Below the pieces are notes generated by a model, which made no database searches, was not told where the DNA came from, and saw only the letters and a list, made by a program, of their open reading frames with translations. From the NCBI GenBank assembly GCA_016783125.1, contig JADHXE010000011.1:1-34222 (forward strand): a stretch of DNA of 34,222 nt, read 5' to 3'. The position numbers and the translations under genes were made by a program. Shown piece after piece: positions 9,126-16,070 of this stretch (its first letter is position 1; the number at the start of each line of letters is the position of its first letter). Source of the stretch: Anaerolineales bacterium (GTDB taxonomy: Bacteria; Chloroflexota; Anaerolineae; Anaerolineales; UBA11858).

Positions 9126-9941
9126 TCAATCGACAACTAGCCTTTGCACTTCCTTTGTTTCGCTAACAACCCTTGTCACTTTCAAGGCTTCTAACAAAGA
9201 AAAGATGATGCTTAGAACAACAGGTAGGAGCCATGACACCAAGGAAGTGATCGTTTGTAAGGGGAAAAACAAACCTAAGGTGATCACCAGTGGGATATAT
9301 TGTTCATAAGGTTTGATTGTCTCCTCGAAGAAGTTTTCCATCATGCCCTGGAATTGCTCTTCGAATTTAGCCCCCGCTTGTAAGCGCTCCTCTTCGGGTA
9401 TCTGGGCTAGGATTTGTTCCTTCATCGGCTCCATAAACATGTTGAAGTAGGTTTCGGGTATTTCAAAGCCTTCCCGTTCGATATGGGCGGAGCAACCGAG
9501 GTATAAACCTCCACAGGTCACAAGGATAAGGGCCATCATCAACATGCTCCGGCCTTCGCTGATAGGGCGCACAGAGAACCTAATCCGCTCATTCAATTCC
9601 TTTGCGACACTGTTTGCATAAAAAGAGGCAGCCAACACATAAACAAGGGTTAGGACACCAGTGTCTAATGACACCTGCCATCCTAAGAGTATGGCCAACC
9701 CAGAGAGGAGAAAGGCAAGAATCCCTATCCCCAGGGGCCTAAGCAACGCCGCTACTAGCCCTGCTGCCACAACTATGGCGCCTATTGCCGCCAAGAGCCA
9801 CAGGAGCAGATATAGGAGTTCAATGGATGGGGAAAGGATCAACTGGCAAGACTGGTTGATTTGTTTGCAGATTGTGCCGAAGAAGTATCCAGCCCCTGCC
9901 AATAGAATTGTGAAAAATAAAAACTTCAACCACTTGCTCAC
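9126..9941 (-). CDS. Multi-pass membrane protein of unknown function
   Basis: A 271-residue protein starting with GTG, preceded by a strong AGAGGAGG about nine bases upstream. There are about six hydrophobic segments: one at the N-terminus (FLFFTILLAGAGYFFG), two or three between residues 40 and 115, one at about 135-150 and a pair near the C-terminus. Between the last groups lies a 70-residue acidic, amphipathic stretch (about residues 155-230) rich in Glu and Met. I do not recognise the family. It is the first gene of a probable two-gene unit with the exported hydrolase-like protein, which suggests a link with secretion or the cell surface, but nothing more specific. Confidence 0.65.
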   Translation of the reverse strand: MSKWLKFLFFTILLAGAGYFFGTICKQINQSCQLILSPSIELLYLLLWLLAAIGAIVVAAGLVAALLRPLGIGILAFLLSGLAILLGWQVSLDTGVLTLVYVLAASFYANSVAKELNERIRFSVRPISEGRSMLMMALILVTCGGLYLGCSAHIEREGFEIPETYFNMFMEPMKEQILAQIPEEERLQAGAKFEEQFQGMMENFFEETIKPYEQYIPLVITLGLFFPLQTITSLVSWLLPVVLSIIFSLLEALKVTRVVSETKEVQRLVVD

Positions 9942-10002
9942 CTTTTTATCCTCCTCTCAGCCAATTGAGCTGAAATCCGTCATTGATTGATTTGAAATTC
10001 AG

Positions 10003-10036
10003 GATAAAAAACAGCCGTTGATCTGTTGTCAACGGC
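10003..10036 (-). terminator. Terminator of the b6/Hdr-like operon
   Basis: Reading on the minus strand: stem GCCGTTG / CAACGGC with a 9-base loop, followed by TGTTTTTTAT. It lies about 320 bases past the last gene of the respiratory operon, beyond a repeat element. Confidence 0.6.
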
Positions 10037-10167
10037 CTTCAGTAATAGACATTATGCTTGAAGGGCCAGCTCAACCTAGCCAGCTGTCTGCGAGTTAATT
10101 CGGGGTCAAACTGAAAATGTAAGGCAATTCTACACCTCTTGTGATGAAATATCAATGAATTTGTTTT

Positions 10168-10279
10168 GGGTGTGTTTCAAACGAGTTGAGAAGTTCCGGA
10201 AATTGGGGTGTGGGGGGGCGTTTTGCGTCCCCCCCCCCACCAATTTCCGGGCTCTCTTCAACTGAAATGAAACGCACCC
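10168..10279. repeat. Complete hairpin element, copy A (112 bp)
   Basis: Outer ends GGGTGTGTTTCAAACGAGTT and TCAACTGAAATGAAACGCACCC form an imperfect inverted repeat. Inside it, CCGGAAATTGGGGTGTGGGG pairs with the C-rich arm ending CCACCAATTTCCGG around a TTTTGCG loop. Flanks AATGAAT and ATTCATT extend the symmetry. It occupies most of the 415-base gene-free stretch 9942-10356; the rest of that stretch holds only the terminator at 10003 and no ORF I would call. Confidence 0.8.
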
Positions 10280-10356
10280 TATTCATTTACATTCAGAAAA
10301 ACCTGGCACTTTTTGCGTGGCTGGGCTTTGTTTTGAAGGGCAAGAGCTGAAGTATT

Positions 10357-11382
10357 TTACAAGGGCAATAACTCATCAAGCGAACGCCCGGCTTGGTATT
10401 GGAACTCCTCCGCCAACTGCGTCTGGATGTGATTGAAGATGATCGTCAGGGGCAGGTGTTGCGGGCAGGACTGTTCGCAGATGCCGCAGCCTGAGCAGGA
10501 AATCATCCAGCGCATGATGTCGGATTTTTGGTATTGGCCATCTTCGTCACGCCGGGGATAGTGGATATCACACAGGGGACAAACATTCAAGCAGGTTGAG
10601 CAATCCCCGCAGCTCTCAAGCTGGTCGATCAGCGCTTCTACATTTTCTGGCAGCAGCTCGGCCAACCCATTGGCGATGCGCTCGCGGGTGTTCTCACTGC
10701 GCTGCACGAGACGGGATGCGACACGCCGATGACCTTCTAACAACTCGGCATCGATCTCAGTTTCTGCATGCTCAGAAAGTTTGAGTTTCTCAGCCACAGT
10801 ATCATCGCTGATGGTAATCAGCGCGTGCTGTCGGACTGGCAGCCCGAGAATACCAATATTGATGTCGGCGGCGGTGGCTTCGGGTGAGATGCATACCTGG
10901 CAGGCGGAACGATAACGGTAGCGCACGATGCCGCCTTGACGGCTGAACTGCAGCGCTTCCTGGGTGAGACCTTTGGGTGAGCCTTTGCGTTCTGCCCGCC
11001 ACTGATATTCATCCATGGGCAATGTGCCTAAGCAATCAACACCCAGGGTTAGTAAGTTCTCTGTATCGAAACCGTTTTGTTTAGTCATCTCGATGAGCGT
11101 GCGCATTTCACAAGGCCGCAGCATAGCGCCAACTTTAGGGGAATCTCCCTCAACCAGATCGAGGATCAACTTGGCGGCGTTGATGGGCATTAGCGGAGCG
11201 AAGGGATTCAGAGATGTCAGTTCCTCAGGATCATCGATCAGGCGCGGCCCAGTGTCATCTATGTGTCCATTCATGGGCACCAGCATGCGCTCAAAATCAA
11301 AAGCCTGCCAGACCGTTTTTACGAATCCTCGCACAGTCCCCAGCGGATCACCGTGAGTTTTTATCATCCACTGTGTGCTCAT
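10357..11382 (-). CDS. FrhB/FdhB-like protein with two C-terminal [4Fe-4S] sites
   Basis: A 341-residue soluble Fe-S protein. The N-terminal two thirds resemble the F420-hydrogenase/formate-dehydrogenase beta-subunit family (FrhB/FdhB), including the RPCEMR motif (Cys91), DCLG (Cys117) and a CQVC pair (161/164). The C-terminus carries two ferredoxin-like cysteine sets: CGDCSTCLNVCPLC (258-271) and CSGCGICEQSCPQH (296-306). In this family the N-terminal part binds flavin and moves electrons between F420, NAD(P)H or ferredoxin and Fe-S partners; which donor is used here is unknown. The start ATG has an excellent GGAGGT upstream. It is the last gene of the cytochrome b6/Rieske/HdrDE-like operon, separated from the HdrDE-like gene by a 134-base spacer filled with heptamer repeats. 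It likely docks with that protein. Confidence 0.8.
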   Translation of the reverse strand: MSTQWMIKTHGDPLGTVRGFVKTVWQAFDFERMLVPMNGHIDDTGPRLIDDPEELTSLNPFAPLMPINAAKLILDLVEGDSPKVGAMLRPCEMRTLIEMTKQNGFDTENLLTLGVDCLGTLPMDEYQWRAERKGSPKGLTQEALQFSRQGGIVRYRYRSACQVCISPEATAADINIGILGLPVRQHALITISDDTVAEKLKLSEHAETEIDAELLEGHRRVASRLVQRSENTRERIANGLAELLPENVEALIDQLESCGDCSTCLNVCPLCDIHYPRRDEDGQYQKSDIMRWMISCSGCGICEQSCPQHLPLTIIFNHIQTQLAEEFQYQAGRSLDELLPL

Positions 11383-11397
11383 CGAGTACCTCCGGTT

Positions 11398-11512
11398 TGG
11401 ATATTGGATATTAGGTATTGGGTATTAGGTATTAGGTATTGGGCGGAGATCAATTCAAAACCAATATCTAATCTCTAATATCCAATATCTAACCTCCAGC
11501 TTCCAGCTTCCA
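11398..11512. repeat. Heptamer repeat array with inverted arms
   Basis: One side is a tandem of 7-base units (ATTAGGT, ATTGGGT, ATTAGGT, ATTAGGT). The other side carries the complementary form (CCAATATCTAATCTCTAATA), so the whole can fold back on itself. It fills the spacer between the last two genes of the respiratory operon. It ends with a CCAGCTTCCAGCTTCCAACC tandem. Confidence 0.75.
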
Positions 11513-11516
11513 ACCT

Positions 11517-13421
11517 CTACTCACCAATCTGCTTTTCCAATATCTCAGCGATATCCATCACCTGAATTTGCTCGCCCATACCTTTGGAACTGATGGCGTC
11601 TTCGAGCATGATCGTGCAGTAAGGGCAGGCTGTGGCGACGACCTCGGCTTCGACATCCAGGGCATCTTGTAAGCGGCGGTTATTGATACGTTTATCCGCC
11701 TCGGTTTCCTGCCACATCATGCCGCCGCCGCCACCGCAGCAGAAACTATTATCAGCGCTGCTTTTCATTTCTACTCGATGGGTTTGGGCCTGGTCTAAAA
11801 GAGCGCGGGGGGAATCGTAGATATCGTTGTGGCGGCCCAGGTAGCAAGGATCATGATAGGTTATTTTCCCAGCGATGCCACTGCCGTTGGCTGATCCGAG
11901 ATCGAGTTTGGATGAAATTTCTGCCAGGAGCTCCGTGGAGTGCTGCACGATATAATCGCCGCCCATCTGCGGATATTCATTTTTGAGGGTGTTGTAGCCA
12001 TGGGCGCATTGCGTCACGATACGTTTGAATTTGATCTGCTCGAAAGCCTCGATGTTTTGCTCAGCGAAGACCTGGAAGATGTATTCATGGCCCATACGCC
12101 GGGCGGTTTCGCCGCAGCAGCTTTCATCATGGCCCAGTACGCCAAAATCGATGCCCGCTTTACTCATCAATTTGACGAAAGCGTGAGTTGCTTTCTTGTT
12201 GCGATCATCGAAAGATGCCGCACAGCCGACAAAATAGAGCACATCCACTTCGTCACCGGGGGCTAGTTCGCGCACGTCTAGACCTTCGGCCCAGGCCATG
12301 CGGTCTTGGGGAGGCATACCCCAGGGGTTGCCCTGGCGCTCCATGTTGCGCAGGGTGTCGCCGATAGGTTTGGGCATCTCGCCGGTCATCAGAATCGCGT
12401 GGCGGCGGATGTCGATGACGCGTTCCGGGGGGCGGATAAAGGCTGGACAGACTATCAGGCAGGCTCCGCAGGTGGTGCATGACCACAAGGCTTCATTCTC
12501 GAAGAGATGGGCGGGCAGCTCTTTCGTGGAGCCGTTCCCGTTCCCGCTGGGGGTGCCCAGGGTGTCTATCATGGCATCGCGCAGCTGCATGAGCAGGGTT
12601 TTGGGCGAATAAGCCATGCCGCTCTGGGTGGCCGGGCAGACATCTTCGCAGCGTCCACAGCGCAGACAGGCGTCGAACTCCAGTAGGTTCTGTGGTATGA
12701 ACTCGGTGATCTTGCCAACCCCGAGAACTTCGGCGGTCTCCAGATCTTCGACTTTGGTCAGCGCGCCGTAAGCGCGGCGGGGGTGCAGGATGATGTTCAA
12801 AGGGGCATTGACCAGATGGCGCAGCTTGGTGAAGGGGATGCAGGCTGCAAAGGTCAGCGCTAGAAAAATGTGGATCAGCACTAAAATGGGGTGGAGGCTG
12901 AACGCCGTTTCGGGTGTGAGGCCTGTTGAAGTCAGCCATCTGGCTAGAGCATTGCCTACAAAAGAATACCGCGCCCATTCTGGTGCAGCTGTGATCAAGC
13001 GCATCGATTCGGTGAAGAAGCCGGCGATGGGCAACAAGGTTAGCATGATCAGGGCATAATAATCGTCCCATTGGGTGGGCAGGCTCTTTGGACGCAGTAC
13101 CAGCCTCCGGAAAGCAGCCATCAACCCCCCCCCCAGGATGAACAGCCCTGCCAAATCCATAATGAACTCGTAGGCGAAGTACAGGTTCTCCCGGGGAAAA
13201 TTCTCCAAAGCAAAAGGTGTAAAAAGGGCCATCTGCATCAGGTTGATGGCTGTGCCCACAACCTGGATGGTCACGCCCCAGAAGATCAACAGGTGCATGA
13301 TCCCAGGGTAGGCTTTTTTCAAGATGCGAACCTGGCCGATGGCATGAACGAAGAAATCCCGCACGGCAGTGGGCCACTGTTTACTGTTCACTGATAACTG
13401 ATTACTGGTTGCTGTGCTCAT
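11517..13421 (-). CDS. HdrDE-like membrane Fe-S oxidoreductase (cytochrome b + CCG fusion)
   Basis: A 634-residue fusion. Residues 40-200 form about five membrane helices like nitrate-reductase gamma or HdrE heme-b subunits, with candidate ligands in IMHLL (H43) and SLHPILVLIHIF (H177, H184). A pair of ferredoxin sites follows (CLRCGRCEDVC 252-262; CTTCGACLIVC 315-325). Two CCG domains come next: C400, CC435-436, C472; and C526, CC561-562, CPYC 599-602. In the first CCG domain the usual final CxxC reads CAHG, so one Cys is missing. This is the arrangement of HdrD/HdrE, DsrK/DsrM and related menaquinone-thiol oxidoreductases; the substrate is not known. The start overlaps the Rieske stop (ATGA), implying coupling. 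Residues 5-16 are encoded by a heptamer array, so the original start may have been altered. Confidence 0.85.
   Translation of the reverse strand: MSTATSNQLSVNSKQWPTAVRDFFVHAIGQVRILKKAYPGIMHLLIFWGVTIQVVGTAINLMQMALFTPFALENFPRENLYFAYEFIMDLAGLFILGGGLMAAFRRLVLRPKSLPTQWDDYYALIMLTLLPIAGFFTESMRLITAAPEWARYSFVGNALARWLTSTGLTPETAFSLHPILVLIHIFLALTFAACIPFTKLRHLVNAPLNIILHPRRAYGALTKVEDLETAEVLGVGKITEFIPQNLLEFDACLRCGRCEDVCPATQSGMAYSPKTLLMQLRDAMIDTLGTPSGNGNGSTKELPAHLFENEALWSCTTCGACLIVCPAFIRPPERVIDIRRHAILMTGEMPKPIGDTLRNMERQGNPWGMPPQDRMAWAEGLDVRELAPGDEVDVLYFVGCAASFDDRNKKATHAFVKLMSKAGIDFGVLGHDESCCGETARRMGHEYIFQVFAEQNIEAFEQIKFKRIVTQCAHGYNTLKNEYPQMGGDYIVQHSTELLAEISSKLDLGSANGSGIAGKITYHDPCYLGRHNDIYDSPRALLDQAQTHRVEMKSSADNSFCCGGGGGMMWQETEADKRINNRRLQDALDVEAEVVATACPYCTIMLEDAISSKGMGEQIQVMDIAEILEKQIGE
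13373..13407. repeat. Five-unit heptamer array inside coding sequence
   Basis: On the minus strand it reads CAGTAAT, CAGTTAT, CAGTGAA, CAGTAAA, CAGTGGC: five units of the CAGTNNN type. It is translated as residues NQLSVNSKQW near the N-terminus of the HdrDE-like protein. Confidence 0.8.
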
Positions 13422-13858
13422 GACTCGTCTCCAGCGCTGACGTAGATGTCGCCATCTCTGATTTCGGTTTGAAAGGGGGTAAGCCCTTTGGGAGGCGGCC
13501 CGGAAATTACGCTACCATCGGAGGGGTCGAAATAGCCATCGTGGCAGGGGCAGATGATCTGCTCTTTTTCGGCATCCCATTTGCAGATGCAGGCGAAGTG
13601 GGTGCAGACCGCGGAATAGGCCTTTAGCCCGGCGGCGGTGTTGATCACCAGGGCCGGATAGCGCCCAAACGAAACCGTCCGAGAGCTGCCAACGGTCAAT
13701 TCGGATTCGGATGCCACAAGTACAGGCTCGGCGGGGGTTTCTTCCAGCTTGGGTGGATAGAAATAGGCCAAGACGGGGCCAAATACGGCGGCCAGGCCGG
13801 TAGCAGCCAGGACGCGGTTGACGATCTTCAGAAAGTCACGTCGGGTTACTTTACTCAT
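13418..13858 (-). CDS. Rieske [2Fe-2S] protein
   Basis: A 146-residue Rieske protein of a cytochrome bc/b6f-type complex. The N-terminus has a Tat-like motif (TRRDFLK) followed by one hydrophobic segment that anchors it. The cluster motifs are complete: C85-T-H87 and C103-P-C105-H106 supply the two Cys and two His ligands, while C90 and C105 can form the usual disulfide. The ORF track begins at 13879, but the Met at 13858 is preceded by GGAGAGGTGAG at proper spacing and puts the Tat motif at the N-terminus, so I use it. It lies immediately after the subunit IV stop, and its own stop overlaps the HdrDE-like start by four bases. It should accept electrons from menaquinol at the Qo site and pass them to a c-type heme. 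Confidence 0.95.
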   Translation of the reverse strand: MSKVTRRDFLKIVNRVLAATGLAAVFGPVLAYFYPPKLEETPAEPVLVASESELTVGSSRTVSFGRYPALVINTAAGLKAYSAVCTHFACICKWDAEKEQIICPCHDGYFDPSDGSVISGPPPKGLTPFQTEIRDGDIYVSAGDES

Positions 13859-13860
13859 GG

Positions 13861-14262
13861 CTAACTCACCTCTCCCCAAACGGTCAGGGCGATCAGGATG
13901 ACCATCAGAGCGCTAATCACAATGAAGCGCACGCGGGCTGTTTTCTTGGATTTATCGGGTTTGCTATCCAAGAAGGGCCAGATCATGACAATGCCTGCAA
14001 AAATCACCGGCAGAACCGCGCCGGTCGTTTTTGGTAGATATTTGATGATCTGGTACAAAGCCAGGAAGTACCATTCTGGTTTGACGTGGGCGGGCGTGTT
14101 CAAGGGGTCAGCGGGTGGCTGCAGACCCACCGGATTGAACAGGCCAATGATCCCGATGATCACCAATAAGATACCAAAGCCGAGGGCGACCTTGGCTTCG
14201 TTGGTTGCATGATCGGGGTAGAAGGGGATGGGGTTTTCTTCGGGAGATATGTTTTCAGACAT
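13861..14262 (-). CDS. Cytochrome b C-terminal subunit (subunit IV / PetD-like)
   Basis: A 133-residue membrane protein with three hydrophobic segments (about 25-42, 78-95 and 111-129), corresponding to the C-terminal part of cytochrome b. It carries the Qo-site signature PEWYFL at residues 62-67, the key element for quinol binding and oxidation. Splitting cytochrome b into b6 and subunit IV is the b6f-type arrangement. The start ATG has GGAGA six bases upstream. The gene lies between the b6 gene (across a 105-base repeat-filled spacer) and the Rieske gene (practically abutting), consistent with a single complex. Confidence 0.92.
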   Translation of the reverse strand: MSENISPEENPIPFYPDHATNEAKVALGFGILLVIIGIIGLFNPVGLQPPADPLNTPAHVKPEWYFLALYQIIKYLPKTTGAVLPVIFAGIVMIWPFLDSKPDKSKKTARVRFIVISALMVILIALTVWGEVS

Positions 14263-14277
14263 GGTTTTTCTCCGGAT

Positions 14278-14367
14278 AGTTGATTAGGTATTGGGTGGCT
14301 AGGTATCAGGTATTGGGTATTAGGTTGGGAATAAACCTAATTACCTGATACCGGATTACCTGATTAC
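14278..14367. repeat. Heptamer-type repeat array with inverted arms
   Basis: Units such as GATTAGGT, ATTGGGT, ATCAGGT and ATTAGGT on one side, and the complementary CCTAATTACCTGATACC on the other. It fills the spacer between the b6 and subunit IV genes and can fold into a long imperfect hairpin. Confidence 0.7.
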
Positions 14368-15423
14368 CTAAAGTGGTTTCATAACGCCCTGGCGACGCAC
14401 CATGATGAAGTGCATCCCCATGAAGGTCACAGTAGCCAATGGGATGACCAGGACGTGCAAGGCGTAGAATCGGCTGAGGGTCTGTGCGCCGATATTCCAA
14501 CCCACGCGCAGGAAGACCAGGGCCAGATTTCCAATGGCCGGCATGCTCCCAGCGATCTCGGTAGCGACGGTTGAGGCCCAATAAGCCCGCTGGTCCCAGG
14601 GGAGCAGGTAGCCGGTCAGGCCGAAGGCCAGCGTCAGCACCAGCAAGGTGACTCCGCTGACCCAGTTGAGCTCGCGCGGTTTTCTATACGCTCCCATGAT
14701 GAATACGCGCAGCATATGGGCGGTACACATGACGATCATGCCGTTGGAAGACCAATGATGGATCATGCGGATAGCCGCCCCGAAACGCACCTCGGTTTCG
14801 ATGAACTGAATGCTGGCATAGGCGGCCTCCGGGGTGGGCTGGTAATAGAAGGCCAGCATAATGCCGGTGATGCCTTGCATGACGAACAGGAAGGCGGTGA
14901 TGCCGCCCAGGCAGTACCACCAGCGCCGCTGCCAATCGGGGACGGGTTTGGCGAGCATCTTAGAGAGCGGATCGGAGATTTCGTAACGCTCGTCGATCCA
15001 CTCACCGACGCGGGCCAGGATTGGCTTCCAGGGAGCGCGGGTCTTCCACATGCTGGCGCTTTGGACGATCCCGAAGACGAGGATCAGCCCGGCAGTGCCA
15101 AAGATGACCCAGCGAGCTAAAGGAGTCCAGAGACCTTTCTCCTCCCCGGCGATGTGGCAGTGTAAGCAGGGGTCTTGCTTGGGGGGCGGCGGCAAGCCGG
15201 GCAGGCTGGACGAGATAGCCGGGACGGCCAGTACTGCATCTGAAGATGCATCTGTAGGTGCGTCCGAAGAATCTCCTGACGGCAGCCCGGCGCTCTGCCG
15301 GGCCAGTTCCCAGTTAGGCTCAGTGGCCCTGGCCTGGCTCTGGTGGGCGAAGAGCAATAGCAGCGCGGTCACCAGTACAAAGGCCACAAGGCCTAGAAGA
15401 ATTCGGCGATAAAGTAGTTTCAT
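14368..15423 (-). CDS. Cytochrome b6-like protein with N-terminal c-type heme site
   Basis: A 351-residue fusion. Order: signal or anchor helix (residues 8-26); an exported Ser/Ala/Asp- and Pro-rich linker; a single heme c motif CLHCH (86-90); a membrane helix (103-122); then cytochrome b6. The heme b ligand pairs are H222/H236 and H323/H338. Spacings of 14 and 15 match the b6-type rather than the bc1-type protein. The conserved GYLLPWDQRAYWA segment is present. Its job is the quinol-oxidising cytochrome b of the complex formed with subunit IV and Rieske; the attached c heme would act as built-in electron acceptor in place of cytochrome f or c1. No separate cytochrome f/c1 gene is in this operon. 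The start ATG has GAGGTGA upstream. First gene of the operon, with a CRP-like palindrome about 60 bases ahead. Confidence 0.92.
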   Translation of the reverse strand: MKLLYRRILLGLVAFVLVTALLLLFAHQSQARATEPNWELARQSAGLPSGDSSDAPTDASSDAVLAVPAISSSLPGLPPPPKQDPCLHCHIAGEEKGLWTPLARWVIFGTAGLILVFGIVQSASMWKTRAPWKPILARVGEWIDERYEISDPLSKMLAKPVPDWQRRWWYCLGGITAFLFVMQGITGIMLAFYYQPTPEAAYASIQFIETEVRFGAAIRMIHHWSSNGMIVMCTAHMLRVFIMGAYRKPRELNWVSGVTLLVLTLAFGLTGYLLPWDQRAYWASTVATEIAGSMPAIGNLALVFLRVGWNIGAQTLSRFYALHVLVIPLATVTFMGMHFIMVRRQGVMKPL

Positions 15424-15482
15424 AGGTCACCTCGGTTTGGATATCAAGGTAGTGCTTTCTGACGCGCGTGGAAAATACCAAA

Positions 15483-15498
15483 TGTGAGCTTAGTCACA
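15483..15498. promoter_or_regulatory. CRP-family operator upstream of the b6/Hdr-like operon
   Basis: TGTGA-GCTTAG-TCACA: perfect half-sites with six-base spacing, the classic recognition pattern of CRP-type regulators. AAA and ATT flanks also match the extended consensus. It sits about 60 bases upstream of the b6 start, a position suited to activation of the minus-strand operon. Confidence 0.65.
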
Positions 15499-15617
15499 AT
15501 TACAGCATATAAGAAATATGCAGATAGAGCAATATCGGAAGTCTGAAATGAGATCGGGTGTTAACCTTATTTTTTTGGAATATCCACCCTAGAGGGAACA
15601 CACTCCCCCAGGATTGG

Positions 15618-15769
15618 CAGGGTTGTTCAGTTCTACCTGGACAATCGAATAAATTCGAAGCTGGCTTGCAAAATCCACCTGCGTGGATTGGGTTATCAAC
15701 CGACGCAGGTCGGTTTCGCAAGCCAGAATCGATTTCAATCGATTTGGTGCTTAGAACTGAACAGCCCTG
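15618..15769. mobile_element. MITE-like element with 18-bp terminal inverted repeats and 10-bp direct repeats
   Basis: Termini CAGGGTTGTTCAGTTCTA and TAGAACTGAACAGCCCTG are inverted copies with one mismatch. The element is flanked on both sides by the direct repeat CCAGGATTGG (15608-15617 and 15770-15779), which looks like a target-site duplication. Inside, CTGGCTTGC (15661) pairs with GCAAGCCAG (15718), enclosing two hairpins whose six-base loops (CCTGCG and CGCAGG) are exact complements. No transposase is encoded, so it would be non-autonomous. Confidence 0.65.
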
Positions 15770-15789
15770 CCAGGATTGGGGGTCATGCG

Positions 15790-15955
15790 AAACCTGCCTG
15801 GCCGGAGGCCCGCAAGGCGCGCAGGTTGAATTCCAGTCGCCGCGCTCGCTTTGCGCGCCTCTGGCGTGCGGGCCTTTGGCCAGGGCGACTTCGCAAATGT
15901 TGGTGCAGTTCCGCCTATGGCGTGCGCCCCTAAGGGGCAACTGCCGCATTATCCT
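15790..15955. repeat. G+C-rich inverted repeats
   Basis: CCTGGCC..GGCCCGCA near 15797 pairs imperfectly with TGCGGGCC..GGCCAGG near 15868-15885. Just after it, GCAGTT..GCGCCCC pairs with GGGGC..AACTGC (about 15905-15945). Together with the MITE-like element these fill the 647-base gene-free stretch 15424-16070. Several long ORFs of the track here only reflect the repeats. Confidence 0.55.
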
Positions 15956-15967
15956 TCGCCAATCTCC

Positions 15968-15996
15968 TTGACAAATGCGATAAATCCAGGTAACAT
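15968..15996 (+). promoter_or_regulatory. Promoter of the copper operon
   Basis: Perfect -35 TTGACA (15968-15973), 17-base spacer, -10 TAACAT (15991-15996). Transcription would start close to 16003, at the edge of the CsoR operator. Confidence 0.75.
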
Positions 15997-16006
15997 TACA
16001 GAACCC

Positions 16007-16025
16007 TACCCCCCAGGGGGGGGTA
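16007..16025. promoter_or_regulatory. CsoR operator
   Basis: TACCCCCCAGGGGGGGGTA is the G/C-tract pseudo-palindrome typical of CsoR-family operators. It overlaps the predicted transcription start, so bound CsoR would block initiation, and it lies 45 bases ahead of csoR itself, implying autoregulation. Confidence 0.8.
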
Positions 16026-16070
16026 TCCCATGAGTCAGGGAATAGGAGCAAGGCATAGGAGGCCGCCACG

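Noticed and set aside
10003-10279. A small RNA gene in the gap 9942-10356
   Set aside because: The structure is explained by a terminator and a repeat-family member; no promoter was seen.
11398-11512. CRISPR-like array
   Set aside because: Unit length is only seven bases with no spacers; it is a short tandem repeat with inverted arms.
12493-13377. 294-aa minus-strand ORF inside the HdrDE-like gene
   Set aside because: Shadow frame of a clear gene; Arg/His/Pro-rich composition and no recognisable domain.
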